Positions 52,454 through 64,000 of a DNA stretch of 64,000 nucleotides are shown here, in pieces. The number at the start of each line of letters is the position of its first letter. Position 1 is the first letter of the stretch. Both the position numbers and the translations under genes were made by a program. The DNA is from Pterois miles (taxonomy: Eukaryota; Chordata; Actinopteri; Perciformes; Scorpaenidae). Location of the stretch: NCBI GenBank assembly GCA_947000775.1, contig CAMQGK010000149.1, positions 229,001 to 293,000 of the forward strand, given 5' to 3'. The notes beneath the pieces are model-generated. The model searched no databases. It had not been told where the DNA came from and saw only the letters and a program-made list of their open reading frames with translations.

Positions 52454-54213
52454 TATAACAGACTGTTGCTATGACCGCTGCTATGTAGAACAGACAGCCA
52501 CTACGTATAACAGACCGCTGCTATGTAGAACAGACAGCTACTACGTATAACAGCCCGCTGTTATGTATAACAGACAGCTACTACGTATAACAGCCCGCTG
52601 TTATGTATAACAGACATCTACTATGTATAACAGACCACTGCTATGTATAACAGACAGCTACTATGTATAACAGCCCGCTGTTATGTATAACAGACACCTA
52701 CTATGTATAACAGACCACTGCTATGTATAACAGACACCTACTATGTATAACAGCCCGCTGCTATGTAGAACAGACAGCTACTACGTATAACAGCCCGCTG
52801 TTATGTATAACAGACAGCTACTACGTATAACAGCCCGCTGTTATGTATAACAGACACCTACTATGTATAACAGACCACTGCTATGTATAACAGACAGCTA
52901 CTATGTATAACAGCCCGCTGTTATGTATAACAGACACCTACTATGTATAACAGACCACTGCTATGTATAACAGACAGCTACTACGTATAACAGCCCGCTG
53001 TTATGTGTAACAGACAGCTCCTATGTATAACAGCCCGCTGTTATGTGTAACAGACAGCTACTACGTATAACAGCCCGCTGTTATGTGTAACAGACAGCTA
53101 CTACGTATAACAGCCCGCTGTTATGTATAACAGACAGCTACTACGTATAACAGCCCGCTGTTATGTATAACAGACAGCTACTACGTATAACAGCCCGCTG
53201 TTATGTATAACAGACACCTACTACGTATAACAGCCCGCTGTTATGTATAACAGACAGCTACTACGTATAACAGCCCGCTGTTATGTATAACAGACACCTA
53301 CTATGTATAACAGACCACTGCTATGTATAACAGACAGTTACTATGTATAACAGCCCGCTGTTATGTGTAACAGACTGCTACTATGTATAACAGCCCGCTG
53401 TTATGTATAACAGACAGCTACTACGTATAACAGCCCGCTGTTATGTATAACAGACACCTACTATGTATAACAGACCACTGCTATGTATAACAGACAGCTA
53501 CTATGTATAACAGCCCGCTGTTATGTGTAACAGATGCTGCTATGTATAACAGATCGCTGTTATGTATAACAGTCCGCTCTATGTATAACAGCCCGCTGTT
53601 ATGTGTAACAGATGTTGCTATGTATAACAGATAGCTGTTATGTATAACAGCCCACTGTTATGTATAACAGATGTTGCTATGTATAACAGCCCGCTGTTAT
53701 GTGTAACAGATGTTGCTATGTATAACAGACCGCTGTTATGTATAACAGCCCGCTGTTATGTATAACAGCCCGCTGTTATGTATAACAGCCCGCTGTTATG
53801 TATAACAGCCCGCTGTTTGTGTGTGTTGCTTGTTCAGTCGGTTTGTTCAGTCGCTGGTGTCAGTGTTGCTATGTTCAGATCGCTGTTTGTTAACAGTCCG
53901 CTGTTTGTGTAACAGATGTTGCTATGTATAACAGCCCGCTGTTATGTATAACAGCCCGCTGTTATGTGTAACAGATGTTGCTATGTATAACAGATCGCTG
54001 TTATGTATAACAGACCGCTGTTATGTATAACAGACCGCTGTTATGTATAACAGACCGCTGTTATGTATAACAGATCGCTGTTATGTGTAACAGATGTTGC
54101 TATGTATAACAGATCGCTGTTATGTATAACAGCCCGCTGTTATGTGTAACAGATGTTGCTATGTATAACAGATCGCTGTTATGTATAACAGACCGCTGTT
54201 ATGTATAACAGAC
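52454..54213 (+). repeat. 20-bp minisatellite, about 88 copies, dimeric in its left two thirds
   Basis: Two unit types alternate: CAGCCCGCTGTTATGTATAA and CAGACAGCTACTACGTATAA, giving a 40-bp period. Right of about 53530 the alternation breaks down into single units of 17-20 bp (CAGATGTTGCTATGTATAA, CAGATCGCTGTTATGTATAA). At 53818-53905 a disordered patch interrupts the array. Confidence 0.96.
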
Positions 54214-54706
54214 CGTTGCTATGGACGCAGTTCTGATCTCGGAGTCTGGAGGACCATTTAATGGTGCCTTCAAATGGGGGTCATGTTTACCGTGTTCATG
54301 AGAAAAGTTCATGAACGCCTCCTCATGTTGTGTTCACAAACTCGTAAGTGGAAAGTTTCTGAAGGCTCGGAGTTATGATGTGTTTGTTGGCGTTGTCAGA
54401 CAGTGGAGGCCATGGAAGTTAATCCTTTTTTTGGTACATAGTAAGGTAAAATGTTGGAATTTTAATCATGTATTGTAATTATTCATAATTTTATCACAGG
54501 TCTGAGGAAAATGTCATCTGTCATTATGCCTTTGCCTGCGTTCTGTTACCCACTAGCTAGCTAGCCGAATTGTTAGCCTCTGTGGCCTCTAGACACTGAC
54601 AGTAACGTTAATATTGCTGTAGCAGCTGAGTCGAGCATATGGTGTATGTGACTTCCCATGTTGTAAACACCAGCTGACTGGCTTGCGGTACATTACCCCT
54701 TACATG

Positions 54707-54745
54707 GTAGTAGTAGTAGTATTAGTAGTAGTAGTAGTAGTAGTA
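54707..54745. repeat. (TAG)n microsatellite
   Basis: About 13 units with one TAT interruption. Confidence 0.95.
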
Positions 54746-54990
54746 AGCCCATAAAACCATCTTGGTTCTTGGAAATGTTTTCATCAATGGAGTCTAGTGG
54801 TCACTTTATAAATGGAGGACCCAAGCTGTAAAACCAGTCAACATCATGTCAACAATTAAAAACGGTTTAGTATGAATGAAAGAAAAACAGAATCTATATA
54901 ATCTAAATAATCTTGCAATCTCATTTTGGATTACATAGACAAACTGTAGTGTTGTGTTATGTTGTGACCTGGCATGGCAACAGAGAGGCT

Positions 54991-54991
<1 letters not shown>

Positions 54992-55031
<40 letters not shown>
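54992..55031. repeat. (GT)n microsatellite
   Basis: About 20 units. Confidence 0.97.
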
Positions 55032-55032
<1 letters not shown>

Positions 55033-55311
55033 GGGGTCGGGTGGAGGAAACACCAAACACCCATCTGTCTATTTACAACAGCATGGAGAGATTTCGCTAA
55101 ATATCTAATCCATCTAATCCTCGCCACTGACGCTGCAGATAGAAGCAGAGGCTCACAGTGACCACTAGAGGGCGAGCTACCTGAGACGGACAGGCCTGTT
55201 TCAGAGCCACGGATGAATTGGGAAAATTTGAAAGCAAGTCTTTGTGTGGATGAACAGACAAAGATGTTTGTATGCTGTAGATATATAGTCATGTGTACAC
55301 AAACTTCCCTA

Positions 55312-55337
55312 TGTGTGTGTGTGTGTGTGTGTGTGTG
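55312..55337. repeat. (GT)n microsatellite
   Basis: About 13 units. Confidence 0.95.
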
Positions 55338-55649
55338 ACTTCTCCAGCATCACTGGTCCAGTCTTATAGGAACGTTTCTGCTGGGATGGACCGTCCTGGC
55401 TTAATCACACATGTAGATTGCTGATTGAATTAGAGCTCTGTGGCTTCAGAGAGAGGCTCTACTTTACAGGACCATCATCCCACATCAGCGTCAGCCGCCT
55501 GCAGCCACAGCAGGACCACACACTCCCATCTCCGGACGCAAATGACAACTTAGCTCAAAGTTCAAAATGGTTGTCAGGGTTGTCAAAATAATCTCAAGTC
55601 CCAAAGTCAGGGAACTCCTCCCACACACGTTTTTTACCTTAACCTCCCT

Positions 55650-56116
55650 CTATAAAATGACCTGTGGTGACCTCTAGGATAATCACAGCCTCTACTACTA
55701 CTGCTACTACTACTACTACTACTACTACTGAGGATGGTGTCTTTCCTAGCTACACTGACTACTACTACTACTACTGCTACTACTCAGAGGATGGTGTCTT
55801 TCCTAGCTACACTGACTACTACTACTACTACTGCTACTACTCAGAGGATGGTGTCTTTCCTAGCTACACTGACTACTACTACTACTACTGCTACTACTCA
55901 GAGGATGGTGTCTTTCCTAGCCACACTGACTACTACTACTACTACTGCTACTACTACTACAGAGGATGGTGTCTTTCCTAGCTACACTGACTACTACTAC
56001 TACTACTACTGCTACTACTCAGAGGATGGTGTCTTTCCTAGCTACACTGACTACTACTACTACTACTGCTACTACTCAGAGGATGGTGTCTTTCCTAGCC
56101 ACACTGACTACTACTA
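55650..56116 (+). repeat. Compound minisatellite with (TAC)n tracts, locus C
   Basis: The 5' flank CTATAAAATGACCTGTGGTG plus ACCTCTAGGATAATC is shared with locus B. The array has about seven units of 58-64 bp: AGAGGATGGTGTCTTTCCTA and GCTACACTGAC followed by (TAC)n with one TGC. These are the short form of the unit, lacking CATCCTGGTAACTAGAGACC. They resemble the diverged right edge of locus A. Confidence 0.93.
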
Positions 56117-56490
56117 CTGACTACTACAATGAAAACTGCAGCTCTTTTAGAAATCTCCAAACGTCAAAAGTTTTTGACACCAAATCACAGCATGTCTTTT
56201 TCTGTGGTGTTCCCCCAGGTCTTGGTGTCTTAATGTGGTATTTTAGAGGGATTATTGATCATTTTTATCAGTTTTCCACTGGTAAAAAATGGTTAAATTT
56301 ATGTGTGTAACAAATGGTATCAATCCAAAAATTACTGCAACAACTTATGAGACATAATAGAGCAATGAACATCATACAGTATATATTATAATACAATAAA
56401 TTACTTCATGTTTACTTCTGATTTATGACTAGACCACCATCAATGTGGCATCTATTGTTGACCTGCTATCTCCCCCTAAAGACTCCCTGT
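56117..56490 (+). repeat. 3' flank of compound-minisatellite element, copy C
   Basis: Contains CTTAATGTGGTATTTTAGAG, GGATTATTGATCATTTTTAT, CAAAAATTACTGCAACAACT and CCTGCTATCTCCCCCTAAAG, as in copy A. Confidence 0.82.
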
Positions 56491-57179
56491 TCCCCCCTGA
56501 ACTGGGCTGTTGTGGATCTTAGAGGGTTAAAGCTTGCATTCTTATTTTTTACTTTTAGTTTTACTGAGATTTTTTTGTTTTTTGTTTCAGTTTTGGACTT
56601 TTCAACTACAAATACTTTGTAGCTATACAAATTATATTTTTTTGTAATTATTATTCAGTACTTGCTTACCTTGAAGCATGTTATAGTAAAAAATGATCCT
56701 GAAAATGATCCTGAAGTAAGAGTGACCTTTTGATTCCCAGCCTAATGTTTTATGTGTTCATGGCAATTTGTCTCTTTCAGTAATTCAAATTTCATGGAAA
56801 ACGTGGTTATGACTATAAATCTTTATGAATGAAGTGTGTCAAGCAGACACCTGGCTGCCAGAGGAGCAGTGACCCCCCATTTCATCCATGAAGAGTATAT
56901 TTAATCCCCACCGAGAGCACATGTCATCTCACAAAGCGCAGGCCCACAACGTTACACAACAGCCTTAATCTGCTGGATTTAAATCCCACCACTACTCACC
57001 AGGCTCACCGGCTCATACGTACGCCCTCATACCACACAGTCACACACATACACATAAAGTCTGATCTGGACTGTGCTGCATCCTGTCACATATAATCTCT
57101 GGGAGACTTTACAGCACTTACTGCAGCGGGACACAAAACTTTGAGTGATTACATCATTTTAATTCAAACGAACATAGGA
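56491..57179. other. Upstream flank, nothing recognised
   Basis: No gene or element was identified. Confidence 0.45.
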
Positions 57180-57455
57180 ATTGTTCAGGGGTGTTGCATT
57201 ACACTGTCAATGCCATTAGGATATTCACACATTGTTATTCTGGTTCACTGATGCATCACTTGCACATCAACTAAATTTACAAGTACTATAGGGCTTTGTG
57301 GAAAACGTTAAAATCTCTTCAGCTTGTGTTAACCACAAATCTTATTTCAGGCATCTAACTAAAAACCCGTTCAGAAAACCCACCGACTTCCCTACAACGG
57401 AAACGGAAGTGCTAAAATGCTAACTCATTTCCGGGTTTACAGACTAAATCCTGTG
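57180..57455 (+). repeat. Dispersed repeat, copy 2
   Basis: AAACGTTAAAATCTCTTCAG, GCATCTAACTAAAAACCCGT and AGTGCTAAAATGCTAACTCA match 16110-16250. The left part, with CACTGATGCATCACTTGCAC, extends beyond the other copy. Confidence 0.6.
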
Positions 57456-57955
57456 AGAAAAGTCAAGTCTTAGGTTTTTAGTTTGCATGTTTGCATGTTC
57501 TGTGTTTCTCACTTCCTGTTTTATTTTGTAGTTTACTTCCCGTTTCAGTTTAGGTCACTTCCGGTTTGCATGCCTCCCGCCTGCACCTCCTCCTGACCCA
57601 GTTCCTAACACCATTCATCTGGTTCTGGTCATCTTCTCCCCGCCCTGATTGTGTCCACCTGTGTATAGTTAATCACTCCCCTCACTAGTGCTTCCCCTTC
57701 CTCCTGGGCCAGTTCGTCTCTTCTCGTAGGTTTCGTACCCGCGTTCTTTTTCCTGGTGCTCTCGTGTTTTCATGCCCGTGTATTGATCTCTGCTTGTTTT
57801 TTGACTTCGCCCTTTGCCTTGTGATTTGGACATTGTTACTGATTGATGCTCTACCGTGTACCTGTTCTGATTAAAGACGCTGATTTTTCAAACTGTCCTC
57901 CCACTGAGTTTTGCATTTGAGTCCACTCCTGTTGTGTCTCCAGTCGTGACAAAAT
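57456..57955 (+). mobile_element. LTR-like or retroelement-end stretch
   Basis: A pyrimidine- and TTTG-rich stretch. GTTTTATTTTGTAGTTTACTT, then CCACCTGTGTATAGTTAATC, then GATTAAAGACGCTGATTTTT (a polyadenylation-like signal) leads to CACTGAGTTTTGCATTTGAG and a CGTGACA end. This order is what fish Gypsy-type solo LTRs look like. No matching second LTR or internal coding region is present. Confidence 0.4.
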
Positions 57956-58289
57956 CCTGCATTCTGTTGAGCAGAGGAGTCACAAACAGTAAAGAGTCTG
58001 TAGGTTAGTCTGGTAGTGTGATACTGAGATTAACACGGTGATGGCTCATCAATTCAGGATTGACTGCTTCATTTCCAAACACAGTTCATCAGTGTTTCTA
58101 TTGGCTGACCCTGAAAATTTGACAAAGTTGAAAAAAGCTGAACTTTGACCTGCAAGTCTGCTGTCACTTACCAGCAGTTCGATAAAATAAAACTAATAAA
58201 ACTAATCAGCACACTCCTGATCTTCAAAATGTAATCCAATGACCTCCATGTGACTCTCTATATAATTATATAATTATATATATATGCTA

Positions 58290-58488
58290 TGCATATACAA
58301 TACCCACCACCTGCTGCACTTTACTTATCACTGTTACTGATTTATTTTATTGCCAATTTCCTTCATTGCACCTTCTCTGTTACTTTTTACTATATTATAA
58401 TTCATCTGTCCTGTTGTTGCTGCTGCAATGACACCCGAATTTCCCTCCAGGGATTAATAATGGTTCATTTTATCTTATCTTATCTTGA
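58290..58488 (+). repeat. Retroposon 3' end with (TCTTA)n tail, longer copy
   Basis: ACCCACCACCTGCTGCACTT, CTGTCCTGTTGTTGCTGCTG, then GAATTTCCCTCCAGGGATTA and (TTATC)n. This is the longest of the six tails in the window and may allow family assignment. Confidence 0.75.
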
Positions 58489-59159
58489 CCCCAGCAATAA
58501 TGAAGAACATGGAGCAAATGGAGCTGGAGCTAAGACTGAATAAAGAGCATGTGTTATTGGTCTAATTTTAATTTAATGCACATGTCAACTGGAAACACAT
58601 GAACAGCAGAGATGAGACACACACATCACCATCTGCTATGATAAAAATAACACACTAATTAAAACGATAATTTACAACATCTGCATGCTGAGTGGCCATT
58701 TTGCTATTTTCTATTGATATATTCAGTCGAAATAAATCTAGTTAATACAGTAATGATATGGTGATAAATTCAACGTCTTGCAAGTTTGTAACACTTTTTA
58801 TATATTATTATTTCTCGAACCTTTTAGTTTGTTAAACTGTCATAGAAACCACTGTGGCTAACCACATCCAAGGAACAGTAATCCCCCACATGTAGCACAA
58901 ATTTAGAAAACAAAGAAAAGAAAAGGAAATGTGAATAATCATGATATCCTCGCGTTTCCACTTGTGTTTTTTTTTAAGGTGCAAATTGAAAATACACATA
59001 AAAACAAGTGGATTTAGACGCAGCATCATTTTACTCACACTGCTGACTGACGAGCAACGCTGCCTTTAATTAGAGCCACATCCTAAACGGGGAAAAATAA
59101 AGTAAAACCATATCTGTGATAAAATATTCTTACTGTTTCTGTGTGTGTGTTTGACTTGT
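58489..59159. other. Upstream flank, nothing recognised
   Basis: AT-rich, no feature identified. Confidence 0.45.
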
Positions 59160-59609
59160 TGATGCCACTAATAACACATTAACACAATCAGTCTTTTGGA
59201 GGCTGTAGTGCTCAGTTTTACAGAGAGAGAAGATACAGATTTCATCGGTACCAACCGTGATAGGCTGATGTGAAGGAGGATAAAGTAATGCTCCAAAACT
59301 ATGCTAAAGTTTGGCAAGGACAAACTATCAGGAGTCCCTTGACCTCTGACCTCCAGATATACAAATGATTTGAGCATATTTTTATGCTAAAGTCAGAACC
59401 TTTCTGGACAATATTTTGTCATTGTTTTGTGTTTTTAATTGATAAATTTGAAGATAGCAGCGTATCTGCCCATTCCCATGTTGATTAGAACATGTAGTAG
59501 AGTCTTGATACATGACAAATCTCCCTTTAAGGTACATTTGAACAGATAAAAAATGTGCAATTAATTTGAGATTAATCACGATTAAATATTTTAATTGATT
59601 GGCAGCCCT
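59160..59609 (+). mobile_element. MITE-like element, decayed, copy 12
   Basis: GATGCCACTAATAACACATT at the left, CCCTTGACCTCTGACCTCCA in the middle, TTTAATTGATTGGCAGCCCT at the right. The left terminus is missing. Confidence 0.8.
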
Positions 59610-60004
59610 AGTTAAAACCATGACCACTTAATGATAAAGTACTATGGCAAAGTTCAGTGACCTATCTCAGTGAGTAAACACAGTGTCTATGCTAAAAGTG
59701 GGAATGATTAATGGAGCAGATCCAGAACAACTGAGAGAGTAAAATCAAAAAGCACATGAGCGAGATCAGACATCACTTTAACGCTCTGTTTGGTGGAGGA
59801 AATCTGGATCAGGTCAGGAGCAAACGCACACACACGTGACTGAAATAAGGCTTCATCATTCTATTTAAAGCTGTGTTGCAGCTGAATGAACTAGAGCGGA
59901 GCAGCAAAACAGGAAAACACACACAAACGCACCGTTACACAACCTCACAGTCCATCCCCATGGAGCTGCACAGATGGTTCAGCCAGCCGCTGCAGGTGGG
60001 AGCA

Positions 60005-60760
60005 ACGCAGCGCAAAGACGACGTCACGCACCAGCGAGGCGGCAGCGCAAAGACGACGTCACGCACCAGCGAGGCGGCAGCGCAAAGACGACGTCACGCA
60101 CCAGCGACGTCACGCACCAGCGAGGCGGCAGCGCAAAGACGACGTCACGCACCAGCGAGGCGGCAGCGCAAAGACGACGTCACGCACGAGAGGCGGCAGC
60201 GCAAAGACGACGTCACGCACCAGCGAGGCGGCAGCGCAAAGACGACGGCAGCGCACCAGACGACGTCACGCACCAGCGAGGCGGCAGCGCAAAGATGACG
60301 TCACGCACCAGCGAGGCGGCAGCGCAAAGACGACGTCACGCACCAGCGACGTCACGCACCAGCGAGGCGGCAGCGCAAAGACGACGTCACCACGCAGCCG
60401 CCCCGACGTCACGCACCAGTGAGGCGGCAGCGCAAAGATGACGTCACGCACCAGCGAGGCGGCAGCGCAAAGACGACGTCACGCACCAGCGATGTCACGC
60501 AGCGCAAAGAGGCGGCAGCGCAAAGACGACGTCACGCACCAGCGAGGAGGCAGCGCAAAGACGACGTCACGCACCAGCGAGGCGGCAGCGCAAAGACGAC
60601 GTCACGCACCAGCGAGGCGGCAGCGCAAAGACGACGTCACGCACCAGCGAGGCGGCAGCGCAAAGACGATGTCACGCACCAGCGAGGCGGCAGCGCAAAG
60701 ACGACGTCACGCACCAGCGACGTCACGCACCAGCGAGGCGGCAGCGCAAAGACGACGTCA
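60005..60760 (+). repeat. 35-bp CpG-rich minisatellite with ACGTCA in nearly every unit, about 21 copies
   Basis: The unit reads GCGCAAAGACGACGTCACGC then ACCAGCGAGGCGGCA. Partial units (CACCAGCGACGTCACG) are interspersed. Full CRE palindromes TGACGTCA occur at 60296-60303 and 60439-60446; other units have GACGTCAC. Arg/Ala/Thr-rich open frames cross it on both strands and are translated repeat. Confidence 0.96.
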
Positions 60761-60866
60761 GACCTCCGTGAAGGAGATTCAGTAAGGACACACTGATTCA
60801 TAAGAAACATACAGATAACTAATGGCATGAAATCGACAATGATGAAGACCAGGAATGACATTTGAT

Positions 60867-61348
60867 GAAAATATTTAATCACGATTAATCGCATGGTTGG
60901 CCATCAGGATTAATCACAAATTAATCACACATATCTTATCTGTTCAAAATGAGCCTCAAAGGGGGATTTGTCGAGTATTTAATACTCTTATCAACATGTT
61001 AGTGGATAAATATGCTGCTTTATGCAAATGTATGTACATATTTATTATTGTAAATCAATAACACAAAATAATGACAGATATTGTCTTCAGCAGGGATGTC
61101 AGTGTGTCAGAGTGCTGACTTGACTATGACTTGATCCAGACTGACTGGGACTATCAGAAAGTGGGCATGTCTGTCATTTGAAAATGACCATGACTGTTTT
61201 TCCTCTCCAAACCTTTAGCACGAGTTTAGAGCGTGATTTAGCCTCCTTCGAGATGAGCTATTATGACATGGTTGGTGTCGTGGACTCCTTCGATTTTCTA
61301 GTTTCATGCGATAGCAGTATCTTCTCTAGCTTTAGCTCTGACAGCCCT
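60867..61348 (-). mobile_element. MITE-like element, internally deleted, copy 13 (reversed)
   Basis: In reverse orientation it starts AGGGCTGTCAGAGC at 61348. It contains TCTGGATCAAGTCATAGTC and ends in the ATTAATCGTGATTAAATA motif. Sequence around the GCTGCAGTTTGCC landmark is lost. Confidence 0.8.
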
Positions 61349-62178
61349 AATTAAGACAATGCTGCAGGCTGTGGAAGCTTAAAGAGAAACTGTAGCTGTG
61401 ATAGGGATAATTACAGGATAATGCAAGCACGTTTATTCATATGCCTGTGTTGATCTGGAGTCAGAAAGTATTTCACTATAAAAGCAAACACAGGACAGGA
61501 CAGTGATTATGGCACACTGAATTTCCATCATTTCATATGATTCTGTTGAGTCAATAGCTTTAAAGAGCAACTAACACCAGTGTTTAACTGCCCATCACGA
61601 TAAGTGGGGATGGTTTCGTTAACATTTAGGTATAGGTATGTGTGTCAACTGCCTCTTTTACTTTTCTGACAAAACCATTGAAACATTTGTCTTGTTACAT
61701 CCTAAAATCATGTCAGTGATGTCAGTTATGGAGCAAAAGCTACCCGTCCAATCAAGTCAAGTTGGGTTGGGTTGTGGCAGCAAAACGTGAGTGCATGAAC
61801 CGTTTATTACGTTGAAAACAACTTTTCTCTCCCAAGAGGAAAAGTGTTTTAATTCTTATGTCAAACGTTATACAGTGTTGTTGTGAAAATATTTCATTAT
61901 CCCAAATTATATAGCATCTTGCATGGTGATGATTGCGTGTTTTTCACTCATTCTGCTGCTAAAAATGAATCGTTTTGAAGGAAACTTACTAAGAGAGGCA
62001 GATGAAAATAAAATGTTGGGAACAATTGCTGGCGAAGCTCAGGGATCGTTTTCATTTCACCACCACATTCCTCACTCATTAAATCAGCGGCACAGATTTC
62101 ACTCTATTGTTTGGAGAAGTGTGTCTAAATGCATGGATTCACTGGCAAACAATGAAGAGCAGCTGCTAAATCGTGGAC

Positions 62179-62179
<1 letters not shown>
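61349..62179. other. Upstream flank, nothing recognised
   Basis: A 112-codon ORF (61923-62261) runs into a (GT)n tract and shows no family motif. Confidence 0.45.

Positions 62180-62217
<38 letters not shown>
62180..62217. repeat. (GT)n microsatellite
   Basis: About 19 units. Confidence 0.97.
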
Positions 62218-62218
<1 letters not shown>

Positions 62219-62322
62219 CTACCACAGGCTATTTCTTCCTCTGCTATTAGTGGTTGGATAGTGGACATAACTGCAGTTACAGTATGTACAGTACATAACT
62301 CTGATTCCATTCAGGACTGGAG

Positions 62323-62326
<4 letters not shown>

Positions 62327-62384
<58 letters not shown>
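62327..62384. repeat. (CA)n microsatellite
   Basis: About 29 units; complementary to the (GT)n tract 109 bp to its left. Confidence 0.97.
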
Positions 62385-62386
<2 letters not shown>

Positions 62387-62469
62387 ATGCACGAAACAAC
62401 TATAGAAAACATGTCACAAATGTCAACAACAACAAAGACATGGCAGGCCGTATTGACATGTAATAATTA

Positions 62470-62975
62470 GACAGGATATCTGCAACACCATTTTTCCTGG
62501 TCAAAACTAGTCAATTCAGGATATCCCCAATTCTGTTTTGATCGTCAAAACTCTAATTTTAGATATCCATAATCACATTTTGATGAATACAATTCAAACT
62601 TCAAACTACTTTTGCCATTGATTTGTCTGGGGTTTCTCATTACAGACATCCACAATTCAGTGGTGGATATCCGCAAAGTGAACTGAATGTGGAACAACTG
62701 AATAATAACTAGTCTTAATTAAAATTTAATTCTGACAAGGCAGAATTTAAGTTTAATAAAATCTTTAATTCCCCTCAATTGTAGATATCTGCATGGCCCT
62801 TTTTAGATATCTAAATTTAGATATTTTTTAGATATCTAAAATTAAATTTTGGGTAGTTAGACTGGCGTTGTAGATATCTCAGACTGGAGTTAGGGATAGT
62901 CAAAATGTAATCACAGATATCTAGAATTAGAGTTTTGACTGGGCGAAATGATGTTGCAGATATCTGTAATTACGT
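62470..62975. repeat. Irregular repeat with AGATATCT/GGATATCC palindromes
   Basis: GATATC occurs about eleven times in 500 bp, usually followed by TGCA, TGTAATTA or CATAATCA and by GTCAAAA or TTTTGACT. Examples are at 62478, 62519, 62565, 62667, 62784, 62872, 62915 and 62958. Spacing is irregular (about 40-110 bp), so it is a diverged repeat rather than a clean tandem array. Confidence 0.6.
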
Positions 62976-64000
62976 CGGGGGGTAAAGCTGTTCAAACATA
63001 CTATGGCGCTGCAGCTGTGTGGATTTATAAAAGTCTGGAGATGATAAATCTACAATATGCTGTAAATTTCTCCATAACTCTCTAATGAACAAAGTTTGAA
63101 TATGTGAATATCTTCCCAACTTTACTGAACAAGTTAGAAAAGCATCTGTTCAGATGATCACTGATCACAACGAAGTTTGAGATATGTGTAACTGGTATTT
63201 AGGACAGTCACAACTGAATTACAGATATAGAAACTGAGTGGTCACCACGTAATTACAACCAGTGAAAACACAGTGCAGATCTCTCTAAGCTACTTCAGGA
63301 GAGTCGGGCTTAGCTAGGCTAGGCTTAGCTAGTAAATGTTAAAATGGCTCCTGGTTAAAAGTCAGGTGTTTGAAACAGGACACATGGTGTACAAATCACA
63401 CCTGGAAATCAAGAAACGCATACTTATTATACTTATTACGCCTTTTTGAGCGAACGTGCAGATCATTTTTTTAAAAAGCTTTTCTTCTCTTCATCCTTCG
63501 CTCTTCTTCATCCCTTCAGCCTCTAAGTGAAGTCACTTTCACCTTTTATCCGGCTCTTCATTCCAGCGTCCTATGGCTCTATTCTCAGACAGCACTCATA
63601 CCAGTACTTTAAGATAATATTTTTGGCTGCCAATAACCAAGTTGGGATGAAGTTTAATATCTGAAAATGTATCCTGTCATTTCTATAAACAGTATCTTTA
63701 ATCAAATGCTTGTGTGTCTGATACTGTAAAACTCTCCTTTATAGCCTCCATGTATCGCTAATTTCTTGTTTTTTTTTTTCTTGAGTTTTAACGCTACTCA
63801 CACCCATCTCCATCAAAACTACTGCTCTTTTACAGTAAAGTAATTTAAGTTACTCCGAAGGCTCGAATGTGTACGAACCGTTGGAAAACATTTGAAATGT
63901 GACTTCCTGCACACATCCCTCTGCGTGCAGCGCAAACAGAAAGCGAGAGGTCAAGCCAGGCGCTTCTAATTAGAAAGAGCAGCAATGAAACTCAAAGCAG
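62976..64000. other. Upstream flank, nothing recognised
   Basis: Contains a short GGCTTAGCTAG duplication (63307-63332). No gene or known element was identified. Confidence 0.45.

Larger units (their letters stand above)
54214..55649. other. Upstream flank, nothing recognised except microsatellites
   Basis: Contains (TAG)n at 54707-54745 and two (GT)n tracts at 54992-55031 and 55312-55337. No gene was recognised. Confidence 0.5.

Noticed and set aside
59873..60796. Arg/Ala/Thr-rich ORFs of 115-155 codons
   Set aside because: Translated 35-bp minisatellite; overlapping frames all show the same periodic peptide.
61923..62261. 112-codon plus-strand ORF
   Set aside because: No family motif; it ends in a translated (GT)n tract and lacks splice or promoter context.
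45840..64000. Search for a neighbouring gene upstream of arhgap23 (for example SH2/SOCS-box exons, as SOCS7 neighbours it in mammals)
   Set aside because: No exon-like block with family motifs was found by eye; absence here is not proof, since short exons could be missed.

Overview
This window is vertebrate, most likely a spiny-rayed (percomorph) teleost. Short coding exons sit in very long introns with consensus GT/AG splice sites. The non-coding part is packed with dinucleotide microsatellites, long minisatellites and fish-type dispersed repeats, including at least 13 copies of one short transposon-like family that starts AGGGCTGTCAAAGTTAA and ends TTGACAGCCCT. No bacterial, organellar or viral gene organisation is visible.

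One protein-coding gene is supported: the 5' half of arhgap23 (Rho GTPase-activating protein 23), read on the minus strand. Eight coding exons were assembled by hand: exon 1 at 45624-45677 (start codon in a CpG-rich promoter), exon 2 at 14504-14695, exon 3 (a 31-nt microexon) at 11672-11702, exon 4 at 11288-11380, exon 5 at 9164-9242, exon 6 at 9021-9075, the large exon 7 at 6577-8028, and exon 8 at 4682-4846. All splice phases agree, and together they encode about 708 residues: a short N-terminus, a complete PDZ domain and the long disordered linker. The PH and RhoGAP domains must lie beyond the left edge. Exon 7 needs one extra base to stay in frame, most simply in a C6 run at 6905-6910.

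Layout: 1-4280, compound (TAC)n minisatellite and its flank, in the intron after exon 8; 4680-14700, arhgap23 exons 8 to 2 with repeat-bearing introns; 14700-45620, a 31-kb intron 1 holding four long minisatellites (67-, 10-, 18- and 15-bp units), a second copy of the compound satellite element, two possible alternative-promoter regions and many transposon relics; 45230-45840, CpG-rich promoter and exon 1; 45840-64000, upstream flank with no recognisable gene, holding a dead Tc1-like transposon, a 20-bp and a 35-bp minisatellite, a third copy of the compound satellite element, an LTR-like stretch and a GATATC-rich repeat.

The most interesting structures are: a 98%-matched inverted repeat whose arms lie in introns 2 and 4 and bracket exons 3 and 4 (a circular-RNA-prone arrangement); a dispersed element carrying an internal compound minisatellite at three independent loci; minisatellites that are homotypic arrays of E-box (CAGCTG) or CRE-like (ACGTCA) motifs; and an overlapping upstream ORF at the arhgap23 start codon. 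Repeat boundaries and copy numbers were read by eye and are approximate.
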